Shown: positions 25,550 through 38,003, counted from the stretch's first letter. The stretch is DNA of 64,000 bases from Pseudoscleropodium purum (GCA_963969395.1 OZ017802.1:1118501-1182500); one strand, 5' to 3'. The notes: a model not told the origin generated them from the sequence alone. A program made the numbers and translations.

Positions 25550-25855
25550 CAGGGTTGACGAATTTCAACGTCCGCCCCCAAATAGCGTCCGTTTTCCGGA
25601 CGTTCGGACGCACGGACGCTAGCGGACGCAACGTCCCGACCGCTGTCGGAAAGCGGACGGGCGGGGCGGACGGCCCGACCGCCCAAGGCAGACGCCCAGA
25701 TCGTGCGGACCAGATTAGTCCGCGCGTCGATCGGACGGCCGTAATCGGGCGGACGGGGCGGACGGGCGGACAGGCGGACGCGAATGTCAGCGGACGCTGC
25801 GGACACAGCGTCCGCGTCCAGACGTCCCGGACGTCCGGACGTCTTGTCAACCCTG
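25550..25855 (+). mobile_element. GC-rich hAT MITE A
   Basis: The termini are CAGGGTTGAC and GTCAACCCTG. The 8-bp target duplication CATAGAAT flanks both ends (25,542-25,549 and 25,856-25,863), the size typical of hAT elements. The 306-bp element is packed with CGGACG/CGTCCG words and contrasts sharply with its AT-rich surroundings. It gives consensus ends for this family: a left end with GACGAATTTCAACGTCCG and a right end with GGACACAGCGTCCGCGTCC. Open frames inside are arginine/proline-rich artefacts of the repeats. Confidence 0.93.
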
Positions 25856-25884
25856 CATAGAATTGACTATTTTAAAACCTTGAA

Positions 25885-26255
25885 GAACCAAGTAGCATTT
25901 TTTGGCAACATGGTATTTTGGTCATCCATTTACAAATGAATTTTTTTACTTAAAATTTTTCATACAACACGTGGTTGAGGAGTACTTGTAAAGCACAACA
26001 ATTTTCATAACTTTTGACTAGTACATGGTTCAAAAATTATTGTATGATATATAGTTTCTTTTTGGAGCCCTAGCAATGCAAGTAGTTCAAAAAATATATT
26101 GTTTAAGAAATAAATATTAGAACTTGATTTCCTAAATTTATATATATATATATATATATGAAAATATCTACTTCATTCCATTTTGATTAATGAGACAAAC
26201 TAAAGTATGACAAATTTTAGTTTGAGGGTTATAAAATCTCTATTCTAAATTTTTT
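25885..26255. repeat. Old AT-rich dispersed repeat, copy 2
   Basis: It is the second copy of the repeat at 23,290-23,700, in the same orientation. A TA microsatellite (about 26,140-26,160) is present here and shorter in copy 1. Confidence 0.5.
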
Positions 26256-26316
26256 TTCACATGTGTTGGATGGCTTAGAACTACAGCTTGTTGCCATAGT
26301 TCTTGTAAATGATTTG

Positions 26317-26435
26317 TAATGTTTGTGTTTTTTAACACCTTTAGTACATTAAACTCTTTCATTACTTTTTCATTTGTAATGTTTGTGTTTTTTAACACAT
26401 TTTGTACATTAAACTCTTTCATTACTTTGTCATTT
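26317..26435. repeat. Tandem duplication, 60-bp unit, two copies
   Basis: Two near-identical 59-60 bp units start GTAATGTTTGTGTTTTTTAA at 26,317 and 26,377. A partial third unit begins at 26,436. Confidence 0.85.
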
Positions 26436-26439
26436 GTAA

Positions 26440-27280
26440 TTTCTTGCTTTTATTTAGCATTTGTGCATGTATTTGTCTTCAAGTATGCATTCTAATGTAA
26501 ACGCATCCATTTTTTGCCTTAAAGTTGAATCTTGTGGGTGTACAGGGCATATCTTGTCACTTTAATTCTCATTACTTGTTAAATTAGTTTTGTTCTTTAT
26601 AAATAAAATAGCCTCCAATAAATTCAGCCTATGTACGTATTATAAGTAAAGATAGGCATGATAATATGGGCTCTAGGGGGGTTTATAAGTAATTATAGGG
26701 GCCTGAAAATTCAAAAAAATAAATAAATACCCCCCCTAAAAATACCCCAGCGCCGCACATGGTACCCACAAAATACGAAGAGTGTCCTCCCCGGGTCTTG
26801 GATAAAGCAAGTCTAAAATCTTCATTTGCATTAATTTATTTTTATAATGAATTGAACTATAGGATCCTTTAATTAACTTGTTAGAATACATCTATCTAAA
26901 ATTTCATAATAAAAAACCATACCAATTGCAAATTCACAGTGCTTAGATTTCAAAAGGAAGCATTTTCAACTCTTTCCAAATGGTAAAATTTCATCCTTTA
27001 AACTTTTTATACAAAAATGTGTAGATTTTAATAATATATTGGAAAAATAAATTGAGATTACGTATGAGAAATTTCAACTAAAAATATTTCATATACATGC
27101 TTGAAAAAATAATAAATAGAGAGAAGTAGTCAAGTAGAGAATGATTTAAAATACTAAATTGTTAAGAATTTAGTTATGGAATTAAAAATACCCATACTAG
27201 TAGTTGTAATGTTGTAATAAAAAATCTACATGATCCTAAGATTTTATTTATTTTTTAAATATTGAAAATTGAGTAGTGCT
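26440..27280. other. AT-rich DNA, no gene seen
   Basis: No gene is supported. A GC-richer patch near 26,740-26,810 contains GAGTGTCCTCCCC, which recurs at about 32,780-32,795 on the other side of the large gene. The pair could mark a shared repeat, but I could not define ends. Confidence 0.4.
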
Positions 27281-27282
27281 TC

Positions 27283-30200
27283 GTTGCACAAAATGAACAG
27301 CACAATCAGATCCAATTGACAACAAGCCTGACTCAGATGATGAGCTGGCCTGCAAACAATTATCATGGTTATTGAACTGAGCACTGTGCTTGATTCTAGC
27401 CAATCGATCCTTGGAAAGGAACACACTACTATTCAGCTGCGACACAAGTGTCGACTTGTAAATGACATGCCCGTCCGCTTCCACAGTCGCTTCAATCCGC
27501 TCATTGCCTTGCGGCTGCTGCACTTGCACCTCTGCACTATTTAGGACATTAGTGACAACATCTCGAGCTTCTTCCTCAATGATTCTCAAATGCTCGGACT
27601 CATCTTCCTCCGCTGCGAACTCCTCCAAGTTATCCCGCATTTGTGGCGCATGTGCTGGCGGTTCAGCTGCAGATAGCTCACTCACAAGTCGATCTCGCAA
27701 GACCTCGGAGTCCCCATCTTCACCAGACGTCGGCCTCGCACTAGGCTTGTAGTGAAAGCACTACCGATCCTCTCTCTCGGCTAGCCACAGCCGGTCAAAC
27801 CAAATTTTCTGGCGTGACTGGCATTGTGTACTTGGGGCCATGTTCAACGACCTCAGCATGCTCTGGGTTTCCTTCAGGCCCTCTTGCAAAGCTGATACTA
27901 CATCTGCATTTCCTGCAATGAGACTATAGTCACCCAAATTGGGCCGCTGCTCACCAAGGGTCAGCTTGTGCAAAGATTCCCACACATTTTCCATTTTGTT
28001 GTGTTGCTTCTGAAAAACTAAACCATTGTTACCATATTCAACAGCTGAGATGTGGTTGAGAGTGTTTGCGGTGTTTACCAGCTTATGGAAGTCGTAGGCA
28101 CGTTCTAGGCCATTCATACCACCAATTCTTGAAAAAAAAATTCGCAAGAATCACTCCCAGTCAAATGCAACGGCACAGCTAAGTTGGGGAACTTGTCTCT
28201 GAAATGACAAATGAAAAGAACAACAAAATGACAAGACAACTGAATATCAATAAAACATTGGAGGCTTACAAAGTTCTTAGCCTGCACATATGGTTGCGAA
28301 TTCCCTAAGACACCATGATCTCCGTGCTGCAACCACAACCTCCACAGTCGAAAGAAAAACGAAACCTTACCACACAACACTACCCTAGAACGTAAGTCCA
28401 ACCTCGGAGAACAGAAAATGTCAATATAGGCTGCACAGATTTCCAAATAAAACTCGGTTCCCAGAGTTCTTTCACGGTGAGGGTAACCTGGCTGCCGCAT
28501 GCGAGCCAAACATGACCGCACTTTGAACTGGCAGAGCCTCTGTGCCGCAGCCTAGTTCTGGCGGTCCCTTCTCTCAACGTCCTCTGCTGTGAGACCATGC
28601 TCTTTAGCCGTGAATTGCTCATAAACTTGTTCTATATGACCATGGAGACACAAATCTCCTTCTAACTGCAGAGTTCGGGTAGCTGAAAGCAAGGGGTTTA
28701 TTAACTTTTTCCTGTTGTGTATATAGTTCTGATCATGCAGCCCCTTTGCATTCCCAGACGGATTTAAAGACGCACTGAAAACCCAGCCTTCCCACCCCAC
28801 CTCCAAACGAATTCCCTCGTTGCTCTGATAGTCTGCCAGCATTAGCTGTCGTCTACGAGAGTCACCGTCACTAGCGTGTCCAATTATTGGGCCTACAGCA
28901 GCAAGACATTCTTCTTCCCAAAGCCTATCTATAGTATCCCACTGACCCCTAACCCAATCGGAATTGAAGCAATTGCAAGTGCAGCAAACAACTAAGACAA
29001 GCTGAGGAAGTCGTTCATGCAAAGGATTAATAACAACAACTCGAGCAAAAGTCCCTTTCCTGTTCTTCCCAAACGATTCTAACAACTGGCGGTATCCCTC
29101 GTCACCACTCCCAACAAGTGGCTTGAAACCGGGCACACACACGTGGTTCTCAGAAGGACCACAGAATCCAACTAGAGTATCCCACTTCGGTTCCCAAGCT
29201 ACCCTCCCTTTGACTTTAGTTTCGTCCTCTGCAAGAATTACCGGTACAGGACCTACTATATTGTGAGCGAGCTTAGCTTCCCTATAAATCTGTGCCACAA
29301 CAGCAAAAATTTGGGCGTGCTCACCAGGTAAGAACTGGACTCCTTTTCGAACCTCTCGTTTGACCTGACGGTAGCTTGGACCCGCAAAGTTCAAGGCAAA
29401 AATGTCGACCATCCTACGACCTTCGTAAACCTTCATGACTTCCCCTAAACATTTCGTATTGTCTCTGTACCGTTGTCCTCTGTGATCACGGTTCAGGTTT
29501 TCAGCCACATCACGAAGGAAATCCCATAACGCAGGTTTCCCACCTAAAGCACCTGACCTATGAGCGTTCACTATACTGTGATAGAATTTTAGAACATTGT
29601 GACCACAAGCAGCGTCCCTTGCCAATTCCCTCAAACTCGGACGTTTAAGTTTCAGCTGCACAATTCTAGCTTGAGCAGACCTGTGCTGAAGTTTCTGACT
29701 GCTAAGTTTCTTCCTCATGAGTCGAGCATGGTCAGCAATTTCTGGAATGGAGAGGTAAGCAAGTCGCCTTCCAGCTCCAGTGCTTCTCCCTCCCCTCGTT
29801 TCTACACTAAAATGTTCCCTGACAACTCGTTTGTAAAAGTCCTTCTCTTTCGGGATAGACGAGCACAGCTCACAAGACAGATTCACAAATCCTCTACCCG
29901 ATCATCGACCCTGCTACAAGACGTATGCCTAAACGTACCATTCACTTTTACAAATTTACCATTTCTCATGAATGTCGCCGTCAAATGAGGTTCGGCATAC
30001 CAGACAGCGCCAACGTGAGGGTCATTGAACAACGGAGTCACCGAATAAGACACACCACCGTAAATCCAATTCGGACCTCTAAAACCCCAACACAAAGAAC
30101 CTAGCAAGTCATTCATGCGAGCTGAACACTCACCTTCATGAGGGGAACCGCTGAGGTCGACTGTAGAATCCCGAGCAGCCTCCACGCGATCAACACACTC

Positions 30201-31373
30201 CCCACGACCAGATGACTCCACTGCCCACCATCTGCCGAGATTGGGCTGATTCGAATGCACGCTGGCCGCCGAAGACAAGGCAGGCCGACCTCGTCTTCCG
30301 CTGAGGAGAGCGCTGCCATGTTTCTTCCCTGTCTGTGACTGCTCTACAGCGTGCAAGTGCTTGGGGGATTGCAAATGAAATAGCAAATTACATTCCAAAT
30401 TCTTCTTTGGCGGGCACAAGTTCAACATGTCCCAACAGTAAAAGCAGCGCACCTTCATCCAGAAACTTTTCCGCGAGCCTTCCTTCAGCGGCTGGAACAC
30501 GCTGAAACCCTTTTGTGCATCTCCCAAAGTAGCATTCACTAACTCCATCACCGCAATACCTTCTTGTATCAGTGTCTTGTGCATTTTGGGAGTCAATGTC
30601 ACGGTCGTACCCTTCGGAGCAGCGGACTGTGGGTGATCAGCATATGGCATTCCATTCACTGCACACCAGTTCTTCACATGGCTGTTGCTGAGCAAGTGCT
30701 TAGTTCTGAAATTGTTAAAAAGATTCTGAATGTTGCTCTTCTCATGCTTACCGCTCCCCCCTCCCCCCTCCTTTTTGCATTCACATCAGAAAATCTTCAC
30801 AACCCTGAGTCCATTGATGTCAATGGTCCTCAAAAACCACCGATTATCTTCTAAGGAGGCGCTCTGCAATTCCCGCTTCGTCCTCTCCAGCTGTTCGAGA
30901 TACCGCTTCCAGATGTCCTCGCCAATAAGAGTAGAATTTAGCTGGTGCTCCAAAGACTCAGTGACTCCCGATGTCATAGTAGCCCTCGAGTTTCCAGTAG
31001 GATCCACATCTGGGACAGCAAGTTCTTCAGATTCTTCGCGGATGTCCATGTAGTTTCCGTCTTCAAGGAGCGCGTCGATACCCGCATCGGCATCATCCAC
31101 GCGCTGTCGCTTGGAAGATCTGTCTTCGCCCGCAGCACGCAGGGGCAGCACATAAACATGTCCAAGTATGTCGCTGAAGGATTCCATCCTCTGCGGAACT
31201 CTAATTTGATCATCGTTGTCCCAGAATTTGAATGGCCATTCGAGCGCCGCTTTGTCCTCCAAACGCAGCCTCAAAGACGCGTAGGTTTCATCGGCTAAAA
31301 CCTTCACCTTGCTGTACAGAGTTGCAACACCGAAGTCTTCCTCCATCGTCCATAGCTTGATACAAGTCGCCAT
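27283..31373 (-). pseudogene. Large multi-exon protein of a transposon-like family (unnamed)
   Basis: Minus-strand frames form one gene of roughly 1,200 codons. I believe the family is widespread and mobile-element-derived but cannot name it. It probably starts at ATG 31,373 (MATCIKLWTMEEDF). Frame 30,695-29,883 is preceded by a good acceptor (TTTTTAACAATTTCAG, exon from about 30,705). A frameshift follows near 29,885, then a cysteine-rich NLSCELCSSIPKEKDF block, VILAEDETKVKG, IIGHASDGDSRRRQLM and LHDQNYIHNRKKLINPL. These acidic and charged motifs resemble transposase cores. A 71-bp GT-AG intron is visible at 28,269-28,199. Damage: the frameshift at 29,885, TAG at 28,552, an oligo-A frameshift at about 28,130 in the SDSCEFFFSRIGGM block, and TAG at 27,761. 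The tail contains VIYKSTLVSQLN and LSKDRLARIK. Confidence 0.6.
28199..28269 (-). other. Intron in the large minus-strand gene
   Basis: The donor GTAAGC begins at 28,269 and the acceptor ATTTCAG ends at 28,199. Removing the 71 bp joins AKNF to RDKFPNL in frame. The size is at the low end for plant introns. Confidence 0.6.
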
Positions 31374-31707
31374 CTCGTTCAACAAGTACCATTGCAAACA
31401 ACCCTAAACCCAAACAACCCCTCCACAAGCAAGAGCAAACACCTTCGTCACGCTGCCGTGCCGTGAACACGAGTCCAGAACAAATCGCAGGCATACAAAA
31501 CCCCCGCCTGAAGATTCCCTAGCACCGTCGTGAATACACTAGCAGAAAACACACCCGCACAAACGAACACACGAACAACACTCGCACTCCGTGACACCGT
31601 TGACCTGAACACACCACCACAATTGATCGCGCACAAACAAGCAAGCTAAAACAATCCCGAACACCATCCTCCACGCTAGTGAACCTTGCACACCCCAGCA
31701 GAACTGA

Positions 31708-31829
31708 TCGCGCACCCCGCAAAAGCAAAACCCCGCACCAGGAATCGGTGATCGCGCACCCCGCAAAAGCAAACCCCGTGCCAGGAATCGGTGATCGCGC
31801 ACCCCTCAAAAGCAAACCCCGCACCAGGA
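31708..31829. repeat. Tandem repeat, 43-44 bp unit, about three copies
   Basis: Units begin GATCGCGCACCCCGCAAAAG and end CCAGGAATCGG. They differ by a few substitutions and a 1-bp indel. Confidence 0.85.
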
Positions 31830-32118
31830 ATCGGGAACACCTTTGTCACGCCGCTGACTCCAAAACAGAATTCCACAACTGATTGCGCACAAATAACTGG
31901 TCGCGCACAAACAACTGATCGGGCACAAACAACTGATCGCGCACACACAAGCAAGCGCCCCCGCACAAGGAATCGCCGACCCCTTCGTTCACCTCCTCAC
32001 CCTAAGCCCACCACCAATCTGATCGCGCACCCACAACCAAGCGCATGCCATCCCCAAGAGCAGCCTCCACGGTTCAGCCGAAGAACTGATCGCGTGAATC
32101 GGAAACACCATCTCCACG

Positions 32119-32374
32119 CTGCCGTCCCTCAACAAGCAGCAAAACTCATCGCGCGATTAACCCTAAACCGCACCCAGATTGCAAACAAATTCGTGAACAC
32201 ACGCTGCCGTCCCTCAACAAGCTGCCCCCCTGATCGCGCGATTAACCCTCAACCGCACCCAGATTACAAACAAATTCGTGAACACACGCTGCCGTCCCTC
32301 AACAAGCTGCCCCCCTGATCGCGCGATTAACCCTCAACCGCACCCAGATTTGCAAACAAATTCGTGAACACACG
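32119..32374. repeat. Tandem repeat, 85-bp unit, three copies
   Basis: Units start CTGCCGTCCCTCAACAAGC at 32,119, 32,204 and 32,289, and measure 85, 85 and 86 bp. The second and third are nearly identical. Each holds one GATCGCGCGATTAACCCT or TCATCGCGCGATTAACCCT word. Confidence 0.9.
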
Positions 32375-32430
32375 CTGCCGTGCCTCCCTCCCAACCTCGA
32401 AATTATTGTTCGCGCCTAAACCCTAGTAGT

Positions 32431-33687
32431 AGTCGTTAAACTTAATAGACAGAACAGATGGAAACTACCCCATTCATCGACTGACTACAAGATATGTTGT
32501 AGTTATACTTCAGATTTGTATAGTACTTGTATCTTACTAGTACTGTAGCATAACCATAACTGAACCTAGTAAATAGAATTCCTTGGATCTTATTCTTTGG
32601 CCCCTATTTTACATTTAAAAAATAATTAATGGACCATAATTTTCGGGTATCTATTTTACTTATAAAAGACATGTCACTTTTTAAGTCCCCTTCTTTAAAT
32701 GTAAAATTTTTATAAATTTTACCTATGATGAATTAAATCCACCCTATTTTTCGCCGCAGGTCACTTTGTAAAGCGCGGGGAGTGTCCTCCCCTAGATCCA
32801 AGATAAGTATTTTGAAGCAATTTTTGGCTTCTAAGCATGTAGGAACTATAGTGGGGTAAAATTCCTTCTAATAGAAGCTCTTAATCTACTAGATGGCCAT
32901 TGTTTCAAAAATTTGTTTATTTGGGCTAGAAATAGTACTAGACTCCTCCTTCCAATTAGCGATTGTGACATAAAATTAGAGAATATTTTTAGGTAGTAGA
33001 ATATTTTTGAAAAATGAAAAATAATTTAACCAAGGTGTATAGTAGTCATGCATAACTTATCTTTAATTTTGAGTCTTTTGGAGCCAAAATGCAAAAGTTA
33101 TAGCCAAAAAACAAATCTACAAGCTATGTGTGGTAAAAAATAATACAAATGTTTCTTGCAATTGTCCAACTCCGTTATCCTATTTCAATATGCAACAAAA
33201 AATTAAAATCATTACTAGATAAAGATGAACACTTCTTCTATACTACAAGTCTATGGTTTTATCATAACACACTTAATGTATTTTTTATTTAATATCTAAT
33301 CATTTGTATGTAATAGTTATAGAAGATTTATTTGATATATACATACACATGTACATTATAGTGATAATATTTTTTAAATTTTAGATCAAAGTATCCAATT
33401 ACACAAATAAGATTTATTAGATTTTGTAGGGAATTGAAGGAAGAATTTAGATTCCATTGACATGTTATTTTGGAGACATCAAAATAATAAACTAACCCTC
33501 TACTTCTCTTTCACTACCAATGGTGGCTAATTGATAGTTTTTGAGTTTGAATGTTGAGAATGTTGAAATTACAATTGTAGTGATGCCCTCCAAGCTCAAG
33601 CTTGATTTATGCATTGAAGCCACATGTGTTATGAACTAATCCTTGAATACTGGTCAATTGTCGATGCTCCTCAATATTCTCCTCATT
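32431..33687. other. AT-rich DNA, no gene seen
   Basis: No coding region or defined element is seen. A GC-richer patch near 32,750-32,800 shares GAGTGTCCTCCCC with 26,790-26,805. Confidence 0.4.
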
Positions 33688-33695
33688 TCTCGAAG

Positions 33696-33900
33696 CAGGG
33701 TTGACAAGACGGTCGGACGTCCGGGACGTCCGGACGCGGATGCTGTGTCCGCAACGTCCGCTGACATTTGCGGACGTCGTCTGCCCCGCCCGTCCACCTT
33801 CCGACGGCGGGAGGGATGCTGCGTCCGCTGGCGTCCGTGCGGACGGACGTTCGGGTTACGAATGCTTTTTTCGGGCGGACTTAGAGATTCATCAACCCTA
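33696..33900 (-). mobile_element. GC-rich hAT MITE B
   Basis: The termini are CAGGGTTGAC and ATCAACCCTA. The 8-bp duplication TCTCGAAG lies on both sides (33,688-33,695 and 33,901-33,908). The 205-bp element is inverted relative to MITE A. It starts with the right-end sequence (CGGACGCGGATGCTGTGTCC) and ends with the left-end sequence. It may sit inside the gypsy long terminal repeat. Confidence 0.92.
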
Positions 33901-33908
33901 TCTCGAAG

Positions 33909-34226
33909 GACGAACCAGATCATGGTTCCAGATACTGTTTCACAAACAGGACAATCAATGGACCGAAAGAACTATAGACCAACTCATAGGCATGACTTCA
34001 AGAACGTATAGGAGAATCAAGTTGAGAAATGGGAAACAAGCTTTCAAGATTTCATCAATGTAATTTACAGAAGGTTGCGTGAATATTATCCTTTCGCAAG
34101 GGTATTTATCTGTAACATGAGAGAGATGATCGAATTGGCTTTGTAATTGCTAACTTCTACTGTAACTACTCCTGCCTCCCATCCCACCGTCCCTTAGTCC
34201 AGCTGTTCCAACTAGAAGTCGTAACA
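33909..34226 (-). repeat. Partial Ty3/gypsy long terminal repeat
   Basis: On the minus strand a polypurine tract (GGAGGGGGG, about 34,230-34,238) is followed at once by TGTTACGACTTC starting at 34,226. That is the usual layout of a Ty3/gypsy 3' LTR start after its polypurine tract, and it sits downstream of the integrase. The far boundary is uncertain because no second LTR was found and MITE B is nearby. Confidence 0.55.
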
Positions 34227-34316
34227 TTACCCCCCTCCTAGTTTCGGTGCCTTAGGGTGGTAGCGGTGGAAGTCTTTAACTACATGTGGTGCGTTTTTTA
34301 AATTGGCTGTAGGCTC

Positions 34317-36968
34317 CTAAGAGTTCTGCTCAGGTCCATATCTAGTCCAGGAAACCAGGTATTGTAGCTGCTTCCAACGATCTAATAGTCTAGAATCTAA
34401 GACTTGTTGCACTTCCCACTCAATTTCTCCATCTAGTGTAACAATCGGTAGAGGTGGCTTGTGCAGGCACCTAGAAATTGTACTGTTGCAGTACTTTTGC
34501 AGAGTGGAATTGTGGAATACTTTATGAATGTGCAACGTCTTGGGTAACTTTAGGCGATTCAACTGATCAGAGAGTTTAATGATAATTGAATAAGGATCCA
34601 AAAATTTAGGTACTAACTTTTTTGATGGAGTTGATATAGCGATGTTATCATGACATGAGTATTTATCTCCTATTTTGAAAACTTGATGCAAATGAGTGCA
34701 GCTGTCATACCTCTGTTTTGTTTGATTGGCAACAATTTGTAGCATAGCCTTTATTTCTTCGTGAATTTCTTGGAGGTACCAGATTTGATCCTCAGTAGCT
34801 AGGATTGTTGATGTGATAAAAGTTGTGAACGATAGTGAGGGATGGTAGCTGTAGGTTGCATAAAATGGAGATAGCCCTGTTGCAGAGTGAATTGCATTGT
34901 TATATGCAAATGCAACGATTGGTAGTAAATCGGCCCAATCATCATGTTGTCTTGAAGTGAACATACACAAATATTGTTCAAGAATTTGGCTTACACGCTC
35001 CGTATGTCCATCTGATTGAGGGTGGAAAGCAGTCGTTGGACAAGGTTGAATTTATAAGAGTTCATACAGTCTTCTCATAAACTTAGAAATAAAAGCGGGG
35101 CCGCGGTTGGAGATAATCTCATTGGGTGTCCCATGGTGCTTCCAAACGTGGTGAAGATATAGATTGGCGGTCCCAATAGAGTCAACTTTTTCATTGGTTG
35201 AAATAAAATGAGCCAGTTTGGTATTTTTATCCACTACTACAAGGATTGAGTCGTAACCACGGCCGATTGGCAATTTAACAATAAAATCGGTCGTAACTCG
35301 CTTCCAAGGTACTTGAGGTCTTGAGCTGTTGGGATTGGTTGCAACAACCCATAAGGAGCGTGACGTGAAGGCTTCGATTATTGGCATGTGTCGCAATTGT
35401 CAACATATCGATGCACGTATCGGCAAAGTGTTGGCTAGTAAAAACTTTTGGCTACTAAATCCAGTGTTTTTGCGCGGCCCTGATGCCTTGCGAAGGAAGC
35501 ATCGTGTTTGGATTTCAGAATCTGACGGCGGAGTTCTTTGTCCTGTGGAACAAAAGCAACCCCCCAAAAGCGCAGGATTCCGTTGCTAAAGCTGTATGAT
35601 TGAAAGTGGTGGCAAGTATCTGTAGGGGCCTTATCCACTCCGTTTTCAAAGTAAGTTTTTATCGATCGCATAATTGGGTCTTCTCTGGACCCCAAACAGA
35701 TGCGCTCAAGGATTTGTTGATCTGTCTAGACTTTTCCCGATACTTCTAGGGTAGCTAATGTCAGTAAAGGTGTAGGCGATTGCGGTTCTTCCTCCATGAT
35801 GTCAGCCCGGTTGGAAAGTACGTCTACTCTTGTATTCATCGAACCTGGTCGATGCTAGATGATGAAATGAAAGGCAGATAGCAACTCGGACCATCGTGCT
35901 CGACTCCGATTAAGCTCTTTCGTTGTTAAAAAATATTCGAGGTTTTTGTGGTCGGAAATCACATGTACTTCATGCAATGAACCTTCCAGGTAAACATGCT
36001 AGTCTTGAAACGCCTGGACAGCAGGACAGTACTTAATAGCTCCTTATCATAGATGTTGTAATTCTATTCGGTTGGAGACATTTTAGAGCTGCAGTATGCA
36101 CAAGGGTGCAAGTGGCCGTCATCTTTGTGTTGGGAAAGGATTCCACTAGTAGCGGTGTCAGATGCATCAGTTTCTATAATAAACAGCTTTTAAAAATCAG
36201 GATGCAACAATATAGGTGCTTCACAAAACCAAGCTCAAAAGTCATTGAAAGCATCATTAACTTGATTGGTCCAGGAAAATGGTTGATCTTTATGTATCAA
36301 AGATATAAGTGGAACTGCTATGCGTGAATAATCCCATTTAAAATGTCGATAAAAATTGGCAAAGCCTAAGAATGCTTGAATTTCTCTAACATTCGTTGGT
36401 ACCGGCCGTTCTTTAATAGTTTGCACTTTATCTTGATACATTTCTAATCCCTGAGATGAGACTATCATTCCTAAAAATTCCACTACCTGATAGTGAAATT
36501 GGCATTTTGAAGCTTTAATATAGAATCCATGTTTTTGTAGTCATTGTAGAACGTCGTGTACCACTTGTCGATGTTCTATATTTTTTGAAAAAATTAGAAT
36601 ATCGTCCAGGTAAATAACTACAGATATGTCCAAGAGATCTCCAAAGATATTTTGCATGTGGGCTTGAAATTTGGCCGGGGCATTTATAAGGCCAAATGGC
36701 ATTACCAAATATTCAAACAAACGATAACGAGTTTTAAAAGCTGTCTTGTATTCATGACCTGCTGCCATTTATATTCTATGGTAAGCTTGTCATACATCCA
36801 ATTTGGTAAAGAATTGGGCCCCACCAATCGATCCGTAAGTTCAGGATTCAATGGTAACGGATAACGATTTCTAATAGTAACTTTATTAAATTTTGATAAT
36901 CAATGCATACCTTGATTGATCCATCTTTTTTCTGTACAAATACTATAGGCGCTGAGACTGGAGATTTA
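34317..36968 (-). pseudogene. Ty3/gypsy polyprotein, 3' part (RT, RNase H, integrase)
   Basis: Minus-strand blocks run from reverse transcriptase to integrase. Near 36,960-36,900 is VFVQKKDGS. Around 36,768-36,541 lies [18 protein letters not shown], then the catalytic YLDD box with ILIFS. Near 36,480-36,240 is EFLGMIVSSQG with GFANFYRHF. RNase H follows near 36,100-35,900 in broken form. The integrase core at 35,396-35,052 has TTDFIVKLP and FISNR-like SNRGPAF. The C-terminal part at 34,970-34,317 has AYNNAIHSATGLSPFYA. Many stops (for example TGA for an expected tryptophan at about 36,540) and frameshifts make it dead. The 5' part of the same element is at 53,245-54,189 on the other strand. 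Confidence 0.88.
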
Positions 36969-37116
36969 CAAGGTTGACGAATCTCTACGTCCGCCTGAAA
37001 AAGGCGTCCGTAACCCGAATGTCCGGATGCACGGACGCAACGTCCTTTCCGTCGTCAAAAAGCGGATGCCTCAGCCGCGGCGGACGAGATGGGTGGACAG
37101 GCGGGGTAGACGGGCG
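36969..37116 (+). mobile_element. hAT MITE fragment, left end only
   Basis: The left terminus CAAGGTTGACGAATCTC begins at 36,969, right after the 8-bp sequence GAGATTTA (36,961-36,968). That octamer is the reverse complement of TAAATCTC at 54,182-54,189, which abuts a right terminus there. So the partner end of this insertion lies 17 kb away, inverted. The CGGACG-rich interior runs into another terminus at 37,117. Confidence 0.75.
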
Positions 37117-37653
37117 CAAGGTTGACACAATGTCCGGACACGGACACAGCGTCCGCCGCGATCGCCCCGTTTGATTGTCACCCCGTCCGCCCCGTCCGCC
37201 CTGTTCGCTTTGACGACCCTATTTCCCCCGACCGCCCTACCCAAACTGCCCCGCAGTCACTCCCTTAATCTTTAAACAATTAAATGTTAAATGAAGTGCA
37301 ATGGTTCGCGATTTGTCATTAAAACAATGTCTCTTATAAGTTGAAAGATTATAAAGTTTGACCATGAGTCCATGATAGTCTTGAAACTATGAAAAAATTA
37401 CAATTCATTTTCAGAAGGCAAACTAAAAAAGTTTGTGACTTCAAATATATATATATACTATTTAAAAATCAAGATCAACACAAATACAAACATAATAAAT
37501 ATGGGCAAAATATATTGAATTTAATATAGAATACAATACATTGTGCACATTTGGCTAATTGCACATATAATTTTTTTCATTCCAACTCTATATTTCTAGA
37601 CTAATTTTTAATGCCTATATAACCTATTCAATTACTACTTCTGTACTACCAAT
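37117..37653 (-). mobile_element. Right end and 3' flank of the kinase-bearing element, copy 3
   Basis: The terminus CAAGGTTGACACAATG at 37,117 is the inverted right end of the family. It continues through a GC-rich block and then about 390 bp of AT-rich sequence nearly identical, in inverted orientation, to 52,723-53,150 and 59,491-59,830. It includes the GCAGTCACTCCCTTAATC junction and a TA microsatellite near 37,447. It lies downstream of kinase-like copy 3. Confidence 0.8.
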
Positions 37654-38003
37654 CTAATATAAATGGCGAAAATGTTTATCTGGCATCGGCCAATGATATG
37701 TATTAAAAAATCGCATACAAACATGGGCCAAACTAGTATTTTCATCGTCAGTCTTCGAAGAAATGCGCTTCAAGTAAGCATAAAACACTTTTGCAAAGTC
37801 ATGAAAGGCAAATTGTGTCGCACTAGGTGTTTTAAGTAGCAAGTTGAAATACGCCTCTAACATGTTGTTTCCATTCATCCGTCGAGCAATTTTTCGAATG
37901 GCATACTCTTCCGACTTATGTGAATACATCGGAATGACTTCCACATCTGCACCTGCTTTATGCAAATATGCAATACGTGGATCCACCCACCATCTCCTCA
38001 GTA
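37654..38003 (-). pseudogene. Kinase-like gene, copy 3 (3' fragment)
   Basis: The last 115 or so codons of the kinase-like gene family are preserved: WWVDPRIAYLHKAGADVEV, then VRKIARRMNGNNM, TPSATQFAFHDFAKVF and the end PMPDKHFRHLY. The catalytic part is missing. The 5' side is cut at 38,004 by the left terminus of a hAT MITE. The stop lies 537 bp from the right-end terminus at 37,117, almost the same spacing as in copies 1 and 2. In the last 40 residues it differs from copies 1 and 2 (HVCMRFFNTYHW against HVITQFSNTYRW). Confidence 0.85.

Larger units (their letters stand above)
31398..32430 (-). promoter_or_regulatory. GC-rich upstream region of the large minus-strand gene
   Basis: This kilobase lies directly upstream of the inferred start at 31,373 and is much richer in C and G than its flanks. 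It contains two tandem-repeat blocks (31,708-31,829 and 32,119-32,374), many TGATCGCGCRATTAACCCT-like words, and telo-box-like ACCCTAAACC motifs near 31,402 and 32,158. It probably contains the promoter and 5' leader. The overlapping open frames are repeat artefacts. Confidence 0.5.

Noticed and set aside
26640..32810. GAGTGTCCTCCCC repeats on both sides of the large gene as long terminal repeats
   Set aside because: Similarity is limited to a few dozen bases, with no TG...CA ends, primer site or target duplication.
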